A stretch of DNA of 64,000 nt from Paenibacillus tengchongensis (GTDB lineage: Bacteria; Bacillota; Bacilli; Paenibacillales; Paenibacillaceae). Positions 27,015-34,761 of the stretch are shown here, one piece after another. A program made the translations under genes and the position numbers. The DNA is taken from contig NZ_WACP01000003.1 of NCBI RefSeq assembly GCF_008973665.1, forward strand, positions 124,001-188,000, read 5' to 3'. Positions within the stretch are counted from its first letter, which is position 1, and every line of letters starts with the position of its first letter. The notes under the pieces are model-generated. The model was not told the origin of the DNA. It saw nothing but the letters and a program-made list of their open reading frames with translations, and made no database searches.

Positions 27015-27692
27015 ATGAAAAAGATTCTGGTTGCCGACGATGACGCCCATATCCGCACGCTGCTGCGGCATGTGCTTACCCGGGAGGGGTATACCGTGAT
27101 GGAGGCCGGGGACGGCCGGGAGGCGGTCCTCCTGATGGAGGAGCATGCCGCCGATTTGGCGGTGGTTGATGTGATGATGCCGCATATGGATGGTCTGGAG
27201 CTGTGCGGCCATCTCCGCGAGACCTACGATATACCGATTATTCTGCTGACGGCCCGCCAGCAGCTCAGCGACAAGGAGCAGGGCTACTTAATGGGGACGG
27301 ACGATTATGTGACCAAGCCCTTTGAGCCGGAGGAGCTGCTGTTTCGCATCAAGGCGCTGTTCCGCCGTTATTCCATCGCCCAGGATGATAAAATCCGCCT
27401 GAAATCGGTGGTCATTGACCGGGGTAATTATGAGGTCAGTGCGGGGAACGAAATTCTGCTGCTTCCGGTTAAGGAGTTTGAGCTGCTGGCCCAATTGGCC
27501 CGCTTTCCCGGCCGGCTCTATACCCGCAGCGAGCTGATCGAACTGATCTGGGGCGCGGATTATGCAGGCGACGAACGGACGGTGGATGTCCATATCAAAC
27601 GGCTGCGGGACCGCTTCTCCGGGCAGCAGGGCGATTTCCTGATCCGTACGGTCCGCGGCATCGGCTACAAGCTGGAGCTGGTGAATTCATGA
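27015..27692 (+). CDS. hssR: Haem-responsive response regulator HssR
   Basis: This 225-aa OmpR-type regulator has acidic DDD at residues 8-10, phospho-acceptor Asp in AVVDVMMPHMDG, and a winged-helix domain ending in DERTVDVHIKRLRDRF and TVRGIGYKLE. LTARQQLSDKEQGYLMGTDD and the DNA-binding part closely recall staphylococcal HssR as I remember it. ATG 27015 has GGAGCGAAGCTGTA upstream. It overlaps hssS by 4 bp and is followed by hrtB-hrtA; an HssR-box-like direct repeat precedes hrtB. Confidence 0.88.
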   Translation: MKKILVADDDAHIRTLLRHVLTREGYTVMEAGDGREAVLLMEEHAADLAVVDVMMPHMDGLELCGHLRETYDIPIILLTARQQLSDKEQGYLMGTDDYVTKPFEPEELLFRIKALFRRYSIAQDDKIRLKSVVIDRGNYEVSAGNEILLLPVKEFELLAQLARFPGRLYTRSELIELIWGADYAGDERTVDVHIKRLRDRFSGQQGDFLIRTVRGIGYKLELVNS

Positions 27693-29065
27693 AATCCCTT
27701 TATGTCCGCATGTGCCTGGTGTTCTGCTCCGTGATTCTGGTCAGCAGCGTGCTGGGATTCCTCGCTTCCAATTTCTATTACCAGCAGCGGATCAAGCCGC
27801 AAAATGACGCCAAGCTGACCAAGATGGCCATCGGTCTGCAGCAGTTCATCGAGGCTTACCCCGATGCGGTGGGCGAGTATCTGCTCAGCACCGCTTCGCT
27901 GGGCTACAAAATGTATTTGTCCGACAACGCGGGCGACGAGCGGTTCTACGGCCTGCCGTTCCGTGCCAATGATCTGGCGCCCGGAGCGCTGGAAAAGGTG
28001 CTGGCAGGCGAAATCTACCATGGTGTGGCGGAGTTTCCAAGCAGCCCATTCGTGACCGGCTTCTTCGACAACCAGCTCACCAATACGATCGGGGTGCCGG
28101 TGCAGATGGAAGGCACTACCTATGCACTGTTTATGCGGCCGGATGCCGAGGTGCAGTTCGGGGAGCTGCGGAGCTTCTTCGCAGTAATTATTGCCGTCAC
28201 GATTCTGCTCAGCATGTGGTTTATGATGATTACCGTCTTCCATATCGTGAAACCGATCACCCGTCTTACGGAAGCCACGCAAAAAATCTCCAAAGGCCGC
28301 TACGACATTAAGCTCTATACGGCCCGGCGCGATGAGATCGGCCAGCTGGCCTCCCATTTCATGGCGATGAGCCGCGAGCTGGAACGCACGAACCGGGCGC
28401 GCCAGGAATTCGTCGCCAATGTCTCGCATGAGATTGAATCGCCGCTCACCTCGATTCAGGGATTTGCCCGGGAACTGCGGGACGAAGGGGTGGAACCGGC
28501 GCAGCGGACCGAATATCTGGAGATAATCGAAGAGGAAAGCCGCCGGCTGGCACGGCTCAGCAGCCAGCTGCTCACCCTGTCATCGCTGGATTATGACAGC
28601 AATGCGCTGGAGCTGCAGCCCTTCGGGCTGCGGGCGCAGCTGCGCCAGGTTCTGCAGCTGCTGGAATGGCGGCTGACGGACGGCGAGCTGGCCGTGCGGA
28701 TGAATGTGGAAGACATCACCCTGCGGGGCGATGCCAATCTGCTCCACCAGGTCTGGATGAATCTGCTGTCCAATGCGGTGAGACATACCCCGCCCGGCGG
28801 CACCATTACAATAACAGCCGTGGCGGGAGACAATACCTGCACTGTAACCGTAAAGGATACCGGCACAGGCATTGACCCGGAGAAGCTGCCGATGATCTTC
28901 GACCGCTTCTACCGGGCCGACCCTGCCCGCACCCGCGGGCAGGGCAGCAGCGGACTCGGCCTCTCCATCGCCCAGTCGATCATTCATGCCCATGGCGGCA
29001 CCATTGAAGCCGCAAGCAGTCCCGGGGCAGGGACCAGCTTTACGGTCAAGCTGCCGCTGGCTTAG
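27689..29065 (+). CDS. hssS: Haem-sensing histidine kinase HssS
   Basis: This is a 458-aa membrane kinase with two helices (about residues 9-29 and 167-190), a HAMP linker, the phospho-acceptor site FVANVSHEIESPLTS (about 243-257) and an ATP-binding domain (NLLSNAVRHT, DTGTGIDPEKLP, GLGLSIAQSII). The extracellular segment contains FVTGFFDN, TNT and YALFMRPD in the order found in HssS of Staphylococcus, which supports the haem-sensing assignment. It senses haem toxicity and phosphorylates HssR. A hairpin with a T-rich tail follows. Confidence 0.88.
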   Translation: MKSLYVRMCLVFCSVILVSSVLGFLASNFYYQQRIKPQNDAKLTKMAIGLQQFIEAYPDAVGEYLLSTASLGYKMYLSDNAGDERFYGLPFRANDLAPGALEKVLAGEIYHGVAEFPSSPFVTGFFDNQLTNTIGVPVQMEGTTYALFMRPDAEVQFGELRSFFAVIIAVTILLSMWFMMITVFHIVKPITRLTEATQKISKGRYDIKLYTARRDEIGQLASHFMAMSRELERTNRARQEFVANVSHEIESPLTSIQGFARELRDEGVEPAQRTEYLEIIEEESRRLARLSSQLLTLSSLDYDSNALELQPFGLRAQLRQVLQLLEWRLTDGELAVRMNVEDITLRGDANLLHQVWMNLLSNAVRHTPPGGTITITAVAGDNTCTVTVKDTGTGIDPEKLPMIFDRFYRADPARTRGQGSSGLGLSIAQSIIHAHGGTIEAASSPGAGTSFTVKLPLA

Positions 29066-29126
29066 CCGGCTGGCATGGCAGAAAATACCTTGAGTTCCCG
29101 CGAAGCTGCAGCGGCGGATCGTGTTG

Positions 29127-29151
29127 GCCCCCGGTTTGCGGGGGCTATTTT
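29127..29151 (+). terminator. Terminator between hssRS and hrtBA
   Basis: GCCCCC pairs with GGGGGC (29127-29132, 29140-29145) and is followed by TATTTT. It separates the regulatory pair from the transporter pair, which has its own regulated promoter. Confidence 0.7.
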
Positions 29152-29161
29152 GTAATGATGA

Positions 29162-29181
29162 ATTCATACTCTGTTCATCTT
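29162..29181 (+). promoter_or_regulatory. HssR box (direct repeat) in front of hrtB
   Basis: ATTCATACT-CT-GTTCATCTT is a direct repeat with an 11-bp period. It matches the staphylococcal HssR target as I recall it (GTTCATATT repeated with 2 nt between). TAAACT at 29189-29194 would be the -10 element, placing the repeat over the -35 region, as is usual for OmpR-type activators. Confidence 0.7.
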
Positions 29182-29224
29182 CGGCTTCTAAACTGTGGTC
29201 ATACAGCTTAGAAGGAGTGGTAGT

Positions 29225-30346
29225 ATGTTTCTTGCTTTACGGGAGATGCGGCATGCCAAAGCCAGATACTGCCTGATCATGGTGATCATGCTGCTCGTGT
29301 CGTTTCTCGTGCTCTTTGTGACGGGCCTGGCCCGGGGATTGTCTTATGCCAATATTTCGGCACTGGAGAACATGCCGGCTGGTTACTTTCTGATTCAGGA
29401 CGATGCCGGCCATGCCTTCCGGCGCTCGCAGCTCGGGGCGGAGGATTTTGCCGCCGCCAAAGAAGCCGTGGGCGCAGGAAATGCCGCTGCGCTTGGCGTG
29501 CAGAACGGCACAATTACGGTGGACGGCGCCGAGGTGAAGACGGACATTACCTTTTTTGCCGTCGATATGCAGGGGCTGCTTGCTCCTAAGCTAGCCGAAG
29601 GGACAGGCATCAGCAATGAGGAGAGCGGAAGAGCCGTTGTCGACGCCAAGCTGGAGGAATCCGGCGTGAAGCTCGGCAGCACGATCCGCGATCAGACGTC
29701 CGGGATGTCCTGGACCGTATCCGGCTTCGTAAACGACAGCTCCTACAGCCACGTGCCTGTGGTGTACATTAACAATGCCGACTGGCAGACCATGAAGCAG
29801 GGTGCGCTGACAGGCAACAATGGTACTCCTGCAGATGTGCCGTTTAATGTGATTGCCCTCAAGTCGTCTTCTGTACAAGCCGCAGACCTTGCCGCCCAGC
29901 TTGATCAGGTGGAGTCCATCACGAAGAAGCAGGCGATTGCCAGCGTTCCCGGTTATGCCGCTGAACAAGGCTCCCTGCAGATGATGATCGCTTTCCTGTT
30001 TGTCATTTCCGCTGTGGTGCTGGCCGTATTCTTCTATGTCATCACCATTCAGAAGACGAGCCAGTTCGGCGTCCTGAAGGCGATGGGAACCCGGACGTCT
30101 TATCTGGCGTGGAGCGTGCTGTGTCAGGTGCTGGTCTTGTCCGTCATTAGTCTGGCGCTCAGCCTGCTGCTCACCTACGGAATGAACATGGGGCTGCCGG
30201 ATGCGATGCCGTTTCAGCTGGAGGGTTCGACAATGGCGTTCACCGGTGGCCTGTTTATCGCTGTATCGCTGCTCGGCGCCCTGATCTCGGTCGTGCGGGT
30301 AACCAAAATAGATGCGTTGACCGCAATCGGGAGGGCTGGAGCATGA
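29225..30346 (+). CDS. hrtB: Haem efflux ABC permease HrtB
   Basis: The 373-aa permease has one N-terminal helix (about residues 15-37), a long extracellular domain and three C-terminal helices (about 250-280, 300-325, 340-360), the FtsX-like fold of HrtB. The start MFLALREMRHAKARY fits HrtB relatives. ATG 29225 is preceded by AAGGAG at 7 nt and is preferred to an upstream in-frame GTG. With HrtA it relieves haem toxicity. Expression is probably HssR-dependent through the repeat at 29162. Confidence 0.87.
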   Translation: MFLALREMRHAKARYCLIMVIMLLVSFLVLFVTGLARGLSYANISALENMPAGYFLIQDDAGHAFRRSQLGAEDFAAAKEAVGAGNAAALGVQNGTITVDGAEVKTDITFFAVDMQGLLAPKLAEGTGISNEESGRAVVDAKLEESGVKLGSTIRDQTSGMSWTVSGFVNDSSYSHVPVVYINNADWQTMKQGALTGNNGTPADVPFNVIALKSSSVQAADLAAQLDQVESITKKQAIASVPGYAAEQGSLQMMIAFLFVISAVVLAVFFYVITIQKTSQFGVLKAMGTRTSYLAWSVLCQVLVLSVISLALSLLLTYGMNMGLPDAMPFQLEGSTMAFTGGLFIAVSLLGALISVVRVTKIDALTAIGRAGA

Positions 30347-31020
30347 GTGCGATGCTGGAAATGAAGCAGGTTACGAAAACCTACGGCGATGGAGACGCAA
30401 CGCTGACTGTGCTGAAAAATCTGGAGCTGAGTGTCCGCGGCGGAGAGTTTGTTGCTGTACTGGGACCTTCAGGCTCGGGGAAGAGCACCTTTCTCTCCGC
30501 AGCCGGCGCGCTGCTTACCCCGACCAGCGGAGAAATCTGCATCGACGGAGAATCTCTGCAAGGCAAAAGTCCGCAGGAGCTGACCGGGCTGCGGCTGCGG
30601 CGGATCGGGTTTATGTTCCAAAGCGCGCAGCTGCTGCCCTACCTGAAGGTGGAAGAGCAGCTGCTCTATGTGGCGAAGCAGGCCAAGCTCGGCGGCCGGG
30701 AAGCCTCGGGCCGGGCAGCTATGCTGCTGCAGCGGCTGGGCCTGTGGGAGCGGCGGGGCCATTACCCCGAGCAGCTGTCCGGCGGCGAGAAGCAGCGCGT
30801 GGCCATCGCCCGCGCGTGGATGAACAAGCCGGCGATTCTGCTCGCCGACGAGCCGACGGCCAGCCTGGACCTGGACCGCGGCCGCGAAGTCGTGCGGATG
30901 ATCGCGGAGGAGGTCCACAGCGAAGGCAAAGCCGCCGTCATGGTCACCCACGACGAGCGCATGCTGGAGTGGTGCGACCGGGTGCTGCACCTGGAGAATG
31001 GAGTGCTGGTGGGTCGGTAG
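30343..31020 (+). CDS. hrtA: Haem efflux ABC ATPase HrtA
   Basis: The 225-aa ATPase has Walker A GPSGSGKST (about residues 41-49), Q-loop FMFQSAQLL, signature LSGGEKQRV (about 145-153), Walker B ILLADEPTASLD and H-loop VTHDER. It overlaps the hrtB stop (ATGA) and ends the unit, with a terminator 43 bp later. It powers HrtB. Confidence 0.9.
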   Translation: MSAMLEMKQVTKTYGDGDATLTVLKNLELSVRGGEFVAVLGPSGSGKSTFLSAAGALLTPTSGEICIDGESLQGKSPQELTGLRLRRIGFMFQSAQLLPYLKVEEQLLYVAKQAKLGGREASGRAAMLLQRLGLWERRGHYPEQLSGGEKQRVAIARAWMNKPAILLADEPTASLDLDRGREVVRMIAEEVHSEGKAAVMVTHDERMLEWCDRVLHLENGVLVGR

Positions 31021-31062
31021 GAATATATTTACAGGCATGCAAATAAGAGTGAAGTGTTGAGA

Positions 31063-31106
31063 AGCCCAGGCAGACGGACATAAGGTCCGGGGTGCTTGGG
31101 TTTTTT
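31063..31106 (+). terminator. Rho-independent terminator of hrtBA
   Basis: AGCCCAGGCA pairs with TGCTTGGGTT (G-U pairs allowed), followed by a T-run to 31106. Confidence 0.75.
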
Positions 31107-31127
31107 GGCATAATGGTAGAAAAACTC

Positions 31128-31541
31128 TTAATGGTTTAAATGCAGTTCATTCAAGATTCTTACTTGTTTGATCTCCCATTTAAAATAAGATTCGCGGTTC
31201 ATCAGAACAGCAAGATGCCCAGAAATGACGTGTCTAATGTTATTGTCGTCATCATACTCTATGTGTTGAAATTTATAGAGAAGCTCAGGCAAATCAGGGT
31301 TCGCATGTGTAAAGTCTCCGGAGTATCCCAGATCGTCTGTAGCCCATTCACTGCTGAAGAACCGCTGCAGGGTTTCTTGATCTTGACTTTGAATATTTAA
31401 GTCGGAATATTTACCATTCATGGAATCCTGAATGATACGGTTCACCATAGCTTTAGGCAGGTGGTCAGAGTAGTAATCATTGACGGCTACCAGCAGGATC
31501 AGGATGCAGACGAGTGAAAGGAATAGGAGTCTATTTTTCAT
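31128..31541 (-). CDS. Membrane-anchored hypothetical protein
   Basis: I do not recognise this 137-aa protein. It has one N-terminal hydrophobic segment (LLFLSLVCILILLVAV, residues 5-20) and a soluble, acidic C-terminal part ending in FKWEIKQVRILNELHLNH, which suggests an extracytoplasmic domain held by an uncleaved signal. ATG 31541 (reverse) follows GAAGGTGTACTAACGC. It lies in an AT-rich stretch between hrtA and a TetR gene, together with other small or broken genes. Confidence 0.7.
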   Translation of the reverse strand: MKNRLLFLSLVCILILLVAVNDYYSDHLPKAMVNRIIQDSMNGKYSDLNIQSQDQETLQRFFSSEWATDDLGYSGDFTHANPDLPELLYKFQHIEYDDDNNIRHVISGHLAVLMNRESYFKWEIKQVRILNELHLNH

Positions 31542-31583
31542 GCGTTAGTACACCTTCTTTGAGTAATGGTTCAAAATGGGGAT

Positions 31584-32060
31584 TCAATTAGTTAGCCTTA
31601 AATAGTGAAGTTTTACATCTTGAAGTGTAGTACTTAAATCAGCAGAGGCATCAATGGCAATATATAATGCAATAATACTTGCTATAATAATTACAATTGC
31701 ACCATCATTAAGTGTTTTTCTGTTCTTTTTATAAAGGAAGAACGAAATTACCGCAGCAATTAAAGCGTATGATAACGAAATGATTAATTTTGAAAGTATC
31801 AATTTACTATCGCTTACAGCCAACATAAAATTTTGTAATTCATCTTTATTGTAGATACTTTCTTCGATAGTAGTTATATCTCCTTTGTATACAACCTTCC
31901 AAGAGAATGAATCTTCTTCTTTGGTTACGGTGTACTCATAGCCCATAGCTTTACCATCACTAATAATTCCTGAATATTCTTGTGAATCCTCTTCGCTTTG
32001 AGTACAAGCCGATAATATTAAAGTTATACAAAATAAAAAAATCGGAATATACTTTTTTAT
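31584..32060 (-). CDS. Putative lipoprotein with an apparent ATA start codon
   Basis: Reading in frame upstream of ATG 31946 gives KKYIPIFLFCITLILSAC, a textbook lipoprotein signal with lipobox LSAC. The codon before the first Lys is ATA (32058-32060), placed 8 nt after AAGGAGG, exactly where a start codon belongs. No ATG, GTG or TTG is available there. From ATA the product is 158 aa: lipoprotein head, then two hydrophobic helices near the C-terminus. Either an ATA start is used, or ATG was lost by mutation (or misread) and only an internal start at 31946 remains. No family is recognised. Confidence 0.6.
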   Translation of the reverse strand: MKKYIPIFLFCITLILSACTQSEEDSQEYSGIISDGKAMGYEYTVTKEEDSFSWKVVYKGDITTIEESIYNKDELQNFMLAVSDSKLILSKLIISLSYALIAAVISFFLYKKNRKTLNDGAIVIIIASIIALYIAIDASADLSTTLQDVKLHYLRLTN

Positions 32061-32142
32061 AACAATTCCCTCCTTAAGTGGTCGGCGGTGGAGTTTATGC
32101 GGAAAATGAGATGGGCGATGATGCAGATTGAGCGCAAACTTT

Positions 32143-32435
32143 AATATTGTTTTGTTTACCAGAGATTTTATAGATCTTGATTATGCAGTTGATTCTTTAA
32201 AAGGGTTAGGTATGACTATAGCGTTTCAGAATTTGTTCTGTCTGATGAAATTTATAAGAATCTCATATTAGCAGCAATGGGCGTGGAGATTGTTATAGAG
32301 TATGAAAGCTCATTTGTGAAGATGATTAACAAGAGCCACAATATTGTAAGGTGGATCGTTTCTACTCCAGATATGGTCCGCGTACTTAACAAATCTCATT
32401 ATAGAGAGAGTGCCCCTGGAGTATGGGATAAGTAG
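32143..32435 (+). pseudogene. Frameshifted remnant of a small unknown gene
   Basis: One frame reads NIVLFTRDFIDLDYAVDSLK (from 32143). After a frame change near 32210-32220 the sequence continues as DYSVSEFVLSDE...ILAAMGVEIVIEYESSFVKM and ends VWDK at a TAG (32433-32435). Both parts look protein-like and AT-rich, with no usable start. I do not recognise the family. Confidence 0.5.
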
Positions 32436-32502
32436 GTTAAAATGGGTGCTTCCCACCGCCTCACACTAGACTGAACAACTCCTGTATAGGCTGCAGCTGA
32501 AA

Positions 32503-32690
32503 TAATGGCATTTTCTACTTCTAATTTCGGCCTCTAGTCCGTATCTAGCTGATTAATGGCATTTCCTACCTCTAATTCAGTTATGTTCTTCAAAATAGGG
32601 TGTTTGCGCCAAATTAGAGGCAGATTTTGCCTTTATTTGCGTGAGTGCGGGGTAAGGAGAGAATTAGAGGCAGTTTTTGCCCCTATTTGC
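32503..32690. repeat. Four-unit intergenic element, AATTAGAGGCAG type
   Basis: Two direct units (TAATGGCATTTTCTACTTCT at 32503 and its copy at 32554, 51 bp apart) are followed by two inverted units (AATTAGAGGCAGATTTTGCC at 32612 and a near copy at 32662, 50 bp apart). It fills the gap between the gene remnant and the next reverse-strand gene. A two-unit relative lies at 50617-50673. Confidence 0.75.
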
Positions 32691-32765
32691 CCCTATTTGG
32701 TATTGCCATTGCAGCGAGGGACACTGCGCCACGGTTTCTATGCAGATGTGGTTACTCTGGACCAG

Positions 32766-33050
32766 CTATTTTTCCTCAATCGACATTTCGCTCTGCGTCA
32801 TATGATAGCCGTCTTCATCGTGAGTAATAATTTTGATCCAGCTACTCTCTGAATCAATAACCCATACGGTGTTCTGGTCGATTTGAACGGTAGAAAATTG
32901 CCGGCTTACCGGCTGGAGTGGAATACCGCTGACATTAACGGATTGCGTTTGGTTAAGTGCCTCTGTTACAGAGCCTACTGCCCATATCGTCAGGATGGTA
33001 ACCCAAACCATTATAATTATATAATTATTATTTTGTTTCAGATCGAACAC
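32766..33050 (-). CDS. Small membrane-associated hypothetical protein
   Basis: The 94-aa frame has a hydrophobic N-terminal segment (YIIIMVWVTILTIWAVG, about residues 10-26) and a beta-rich C-terminal part (TVWVIDSESSWIKIITHDED). The assumed start is GTG 33050, but GAAAGGGGA lies almost against it, so the ATG at codon 14 is an alternative. No family is recognised. It is part of the AT-rich islet between hrtA and the TetR gene. Confidence 0.5.
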   Translation of the reverse strand: MFDLKQNNNYIIIMVWVTILTIWAVGSVTEALNQTQSVNVSGIPLQPVSRQFSTVQIDQNTVWVIDSESSWIKIITHDEDGYHMTQSEMSIEEK

Positions 33051-33161
33051 TCCCCTTTCCGAACCTGAATTTGGAAAATAACGCTAACTCACCGAGTATA
33101 CCATACGAACTATGGAACTGAACGGCTGTAACTAAAGTATACGGACGAAGTTTTTCTGCAC

Positions 33162-33190
33162 TTGTCAGCCTAACAACTGTTAGGTAGAAT
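33162..33190 (+). promoter_or_regulatory. Sigma-A promoter of the TetR/hydrolase operon
   Basis: TTGTCA (33162-33167), a 17-nt spacer, TAGAAT (33185-33190). One palindrome lies in the spacer and another just downstream of the -10 element. Confidence 0.65.
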
Positions 33191-33212
33191 GATCTTATCT
33201 AACAGCTGTTAG
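33170..33212. promoter_or_regulatory. Paired TetR-type operators
   Basis: CTAACAACTGTTAG at 33170-33183 and the perfect palindrome CTAACAGCTGTTAG at 33199-33212, 29 bp centre to centre. They embrace the -10 element of the promoter for the TetR gene, so autorepression by two dimers is likely. Confidence 0.7.
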
Positions 33213-33238
33213 ACAAAAGTAGGGAGGTGTTTATCAAA

Positions 33239-33880
33239 ATGATTAATCAGGAGCCGAGCACCAAGGAGCGGATTTTGGCGGCGGCGCTGGACATGTTCAG
33301 TGTGGACGGGTATTGGACCGTATCGATCCGGGATATCGGGAAGGCGGTTGGTATTAAGGAAAGCTCGATTTATTACCATTTCAAAAATAAGGAGGAGATT
33401 CTGCATACCCTGCTGCAGCAGGCGGAGCAGGTGACTCATCAGCGGAAGCAGGGCTTCAGCGAAGCATTGTCGCAAGTAACGGAAATTAAGCGGGAGCTGT
33501 TCGTGGCAGCGGGAGTTGCCTATCTGGAGCATTATTTGCTAGAGGAGCGGATGTACAAGCTGATTCTGATGCTGACGCTGGAAAGACAAAGGAATCAGGA
33601 GGCTGCCGCCATCTACCACAGGCTGCTGTTTGCAGCGCCGCAGGAGCACCAGGTCCGGGTCTTCACGGTGATGATCGAGCAGCGGCTGATCGCTCCGGCC
33701 GATCCCGAGGTTCTTGCAGCAGCGTATCAGGCGCTGATCCTGTATGTGTTTCATAAGTATTTTGGCAGCGGGGTGAATGGCCTAACGGAGGCTGTAAGGA
33801 CGGAAGCCAGAGCGGAGTTGTCCGCATTGCTCAATCATTACTATGACAAGATGAGCCTGCAGGGGGAGAATGGACGATGA
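33239..33880 (+). CDS. TetR/AcrR-family transcriptional regulator
   Basis: The 213-aa regulator has the TetR N-terminal helix-turn-helix (KERILAAALDMFSVDGYWTV, then KESSIYYHFKNKEEIL, about residues 8-56) and a helical ligand-binding C-terminal domain of unknown ligand. ATG 33239 is chosen because AGGGAGGTG lies 9 nt upstream and overlaps the alternative GTG at 33227. It is cotranscribed with the alpha/beta hydrolase gene (4-bp overlap) behind a promoter flanked by paired palindromes. Confidence 0.92.
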   Translation: MINQEPSTKERILAAALDMFSVDGYWTVSIRDIGKAVGIKESSIYYHFKNKEEILHTLLQQAEQVTHQRKQGFSEALSQVTEIKRELFVAAGVAYLEHYLLEERMYKLILMLTLERQRNQEAAAIYHRLLFAAPQEHQVRVFTVMIEQRLIAPADPEVLAAAYQALILYVFHKYFGSGVNGLTEAVRTEARAELSALLNHYYDKMSLQGENGR

Positions 33881-34761
33881 AGGTGTACAAGAGTAAAGCA
33901 GCCGGGCAAAAGATTCGTGATACCTATGACCGCTTGCTTGCGGAATGGGGGATTGGCACGGAGGAGCGGGATATCCCGACGCGTTACGGCAGCACGCATG
34001 TCCATGTGTTCGGCGCCCCGGATGCCGCGCCGGTTGTGCTGTTCCACGGGGTCGGCGATGACTCCGCCTTGATGTGGCTGTATAATGCTGCAGCGCTGGC
34101 ACCGCACTTCCGGCTGTATGCCGTCGATACGCTGGGCGGTCCCGGCAAGAGTGTTCCGGGCAGCGGGTATAACGGGCAATTCGACCAGGCCATCTGGATC
34201 GACGAGGTGCTGGATGGTCTGGGGCTGGACCGGGTGTTCGCTGCAGGAGTCTCGAACGGCGCCTATTTGGTGCAGCATTATGCGGCGGCCAGACCGGAGC
34301 GGGTCGTTAAAGCGGTGGCAATGGCTTCCAGCGTTCCGGCCGGATCAGGCCTGGTCCCGATGTCGAAGATGCTGCGGATTTTTTTGCCGGAGGCCTTGTT
34401 TCCAACGAAACGCAATATCAGGAAGCTGCTGACCAAGTTATCCGGCGATAACAGCGCCGTGTTTACAGATAACCCTCTGATTCTAGAGCATTATACATAC
34501 CTGCTGCGGGGCTTCAACAATATGGCCATGCGCTATCACAAAGTCACGGCGTTAACACCTTCTGAGATCGACAGTCTCCGCAGTAAGGTGCTGTTTCTAA
34601 TTGGAGAAGATGATCCTTTTGCTGCGCTGGGCGGGATGGAGGCGCTTAAGGCCTACGGGATGAATTTCCGCTCTTTCCCCGGTGCCGGACACGGAATCAA
34701 CCATGAGATTCCCGGAGAGATTAATGCCGCGATCATTCAATATTTTAAAGGTCAAAGCTGA
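33877..34761 (+). CDS. Alpha/beta hydrolase
   Basis: The 294-aa hydrolase has an oxyanion region VVLFHGVGDD (about residues 49-58), the nucleophile elbow GVSNG (about 127-131), a likely acid in GEDDPFAA and the catalytic His in GAGHGIN, so a full triad can be assigned. The substrate is unknown. Translation is coupled to the TetR gene (ATGA overlap), so the hydrolase may process the TetR ligand. Confidence 0.9.
   Translation: MKVYKSKAAGQKIRDTYDRLLAEWGIGTEERDIPTRYGSTHVHVFGAPDAAPVVLFHGVGDDSALMWLYNAAALAPHFRLYAVDTLGGPGKSVPGSGYNGQFDQAIWIDEVLDGLGLDRVFAAGVSNGAYLVQHYAAARPERVVKAVAMASSVPAGSGLVPMSKMLRIFLPEALFPTKRNIRKLLTKLSGDNSAVFTDNPLILEHYTYLLRGFNNMAMRYHKVTALTPSEIDSLRSKVLFLIGEDDPFAALGGMEALKAYGMNFRSFPGAGHGINHEIPGEINAAIIQYFKGQS

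Noticed and set aside
29127..29224. Single uninterrupted hssR-hssS-hrtB-hrtA operon
   Set aside because: A hairpin with a T-rich tail and an HssR-like box separate the kinase gene from hrtB, so two transcription units are more likely.
32503..32690. Possible CRISPR array (regularly spaced repeats)
   Set aside because: Only two copies per orientation, with inversion in the middle and no cas genes.
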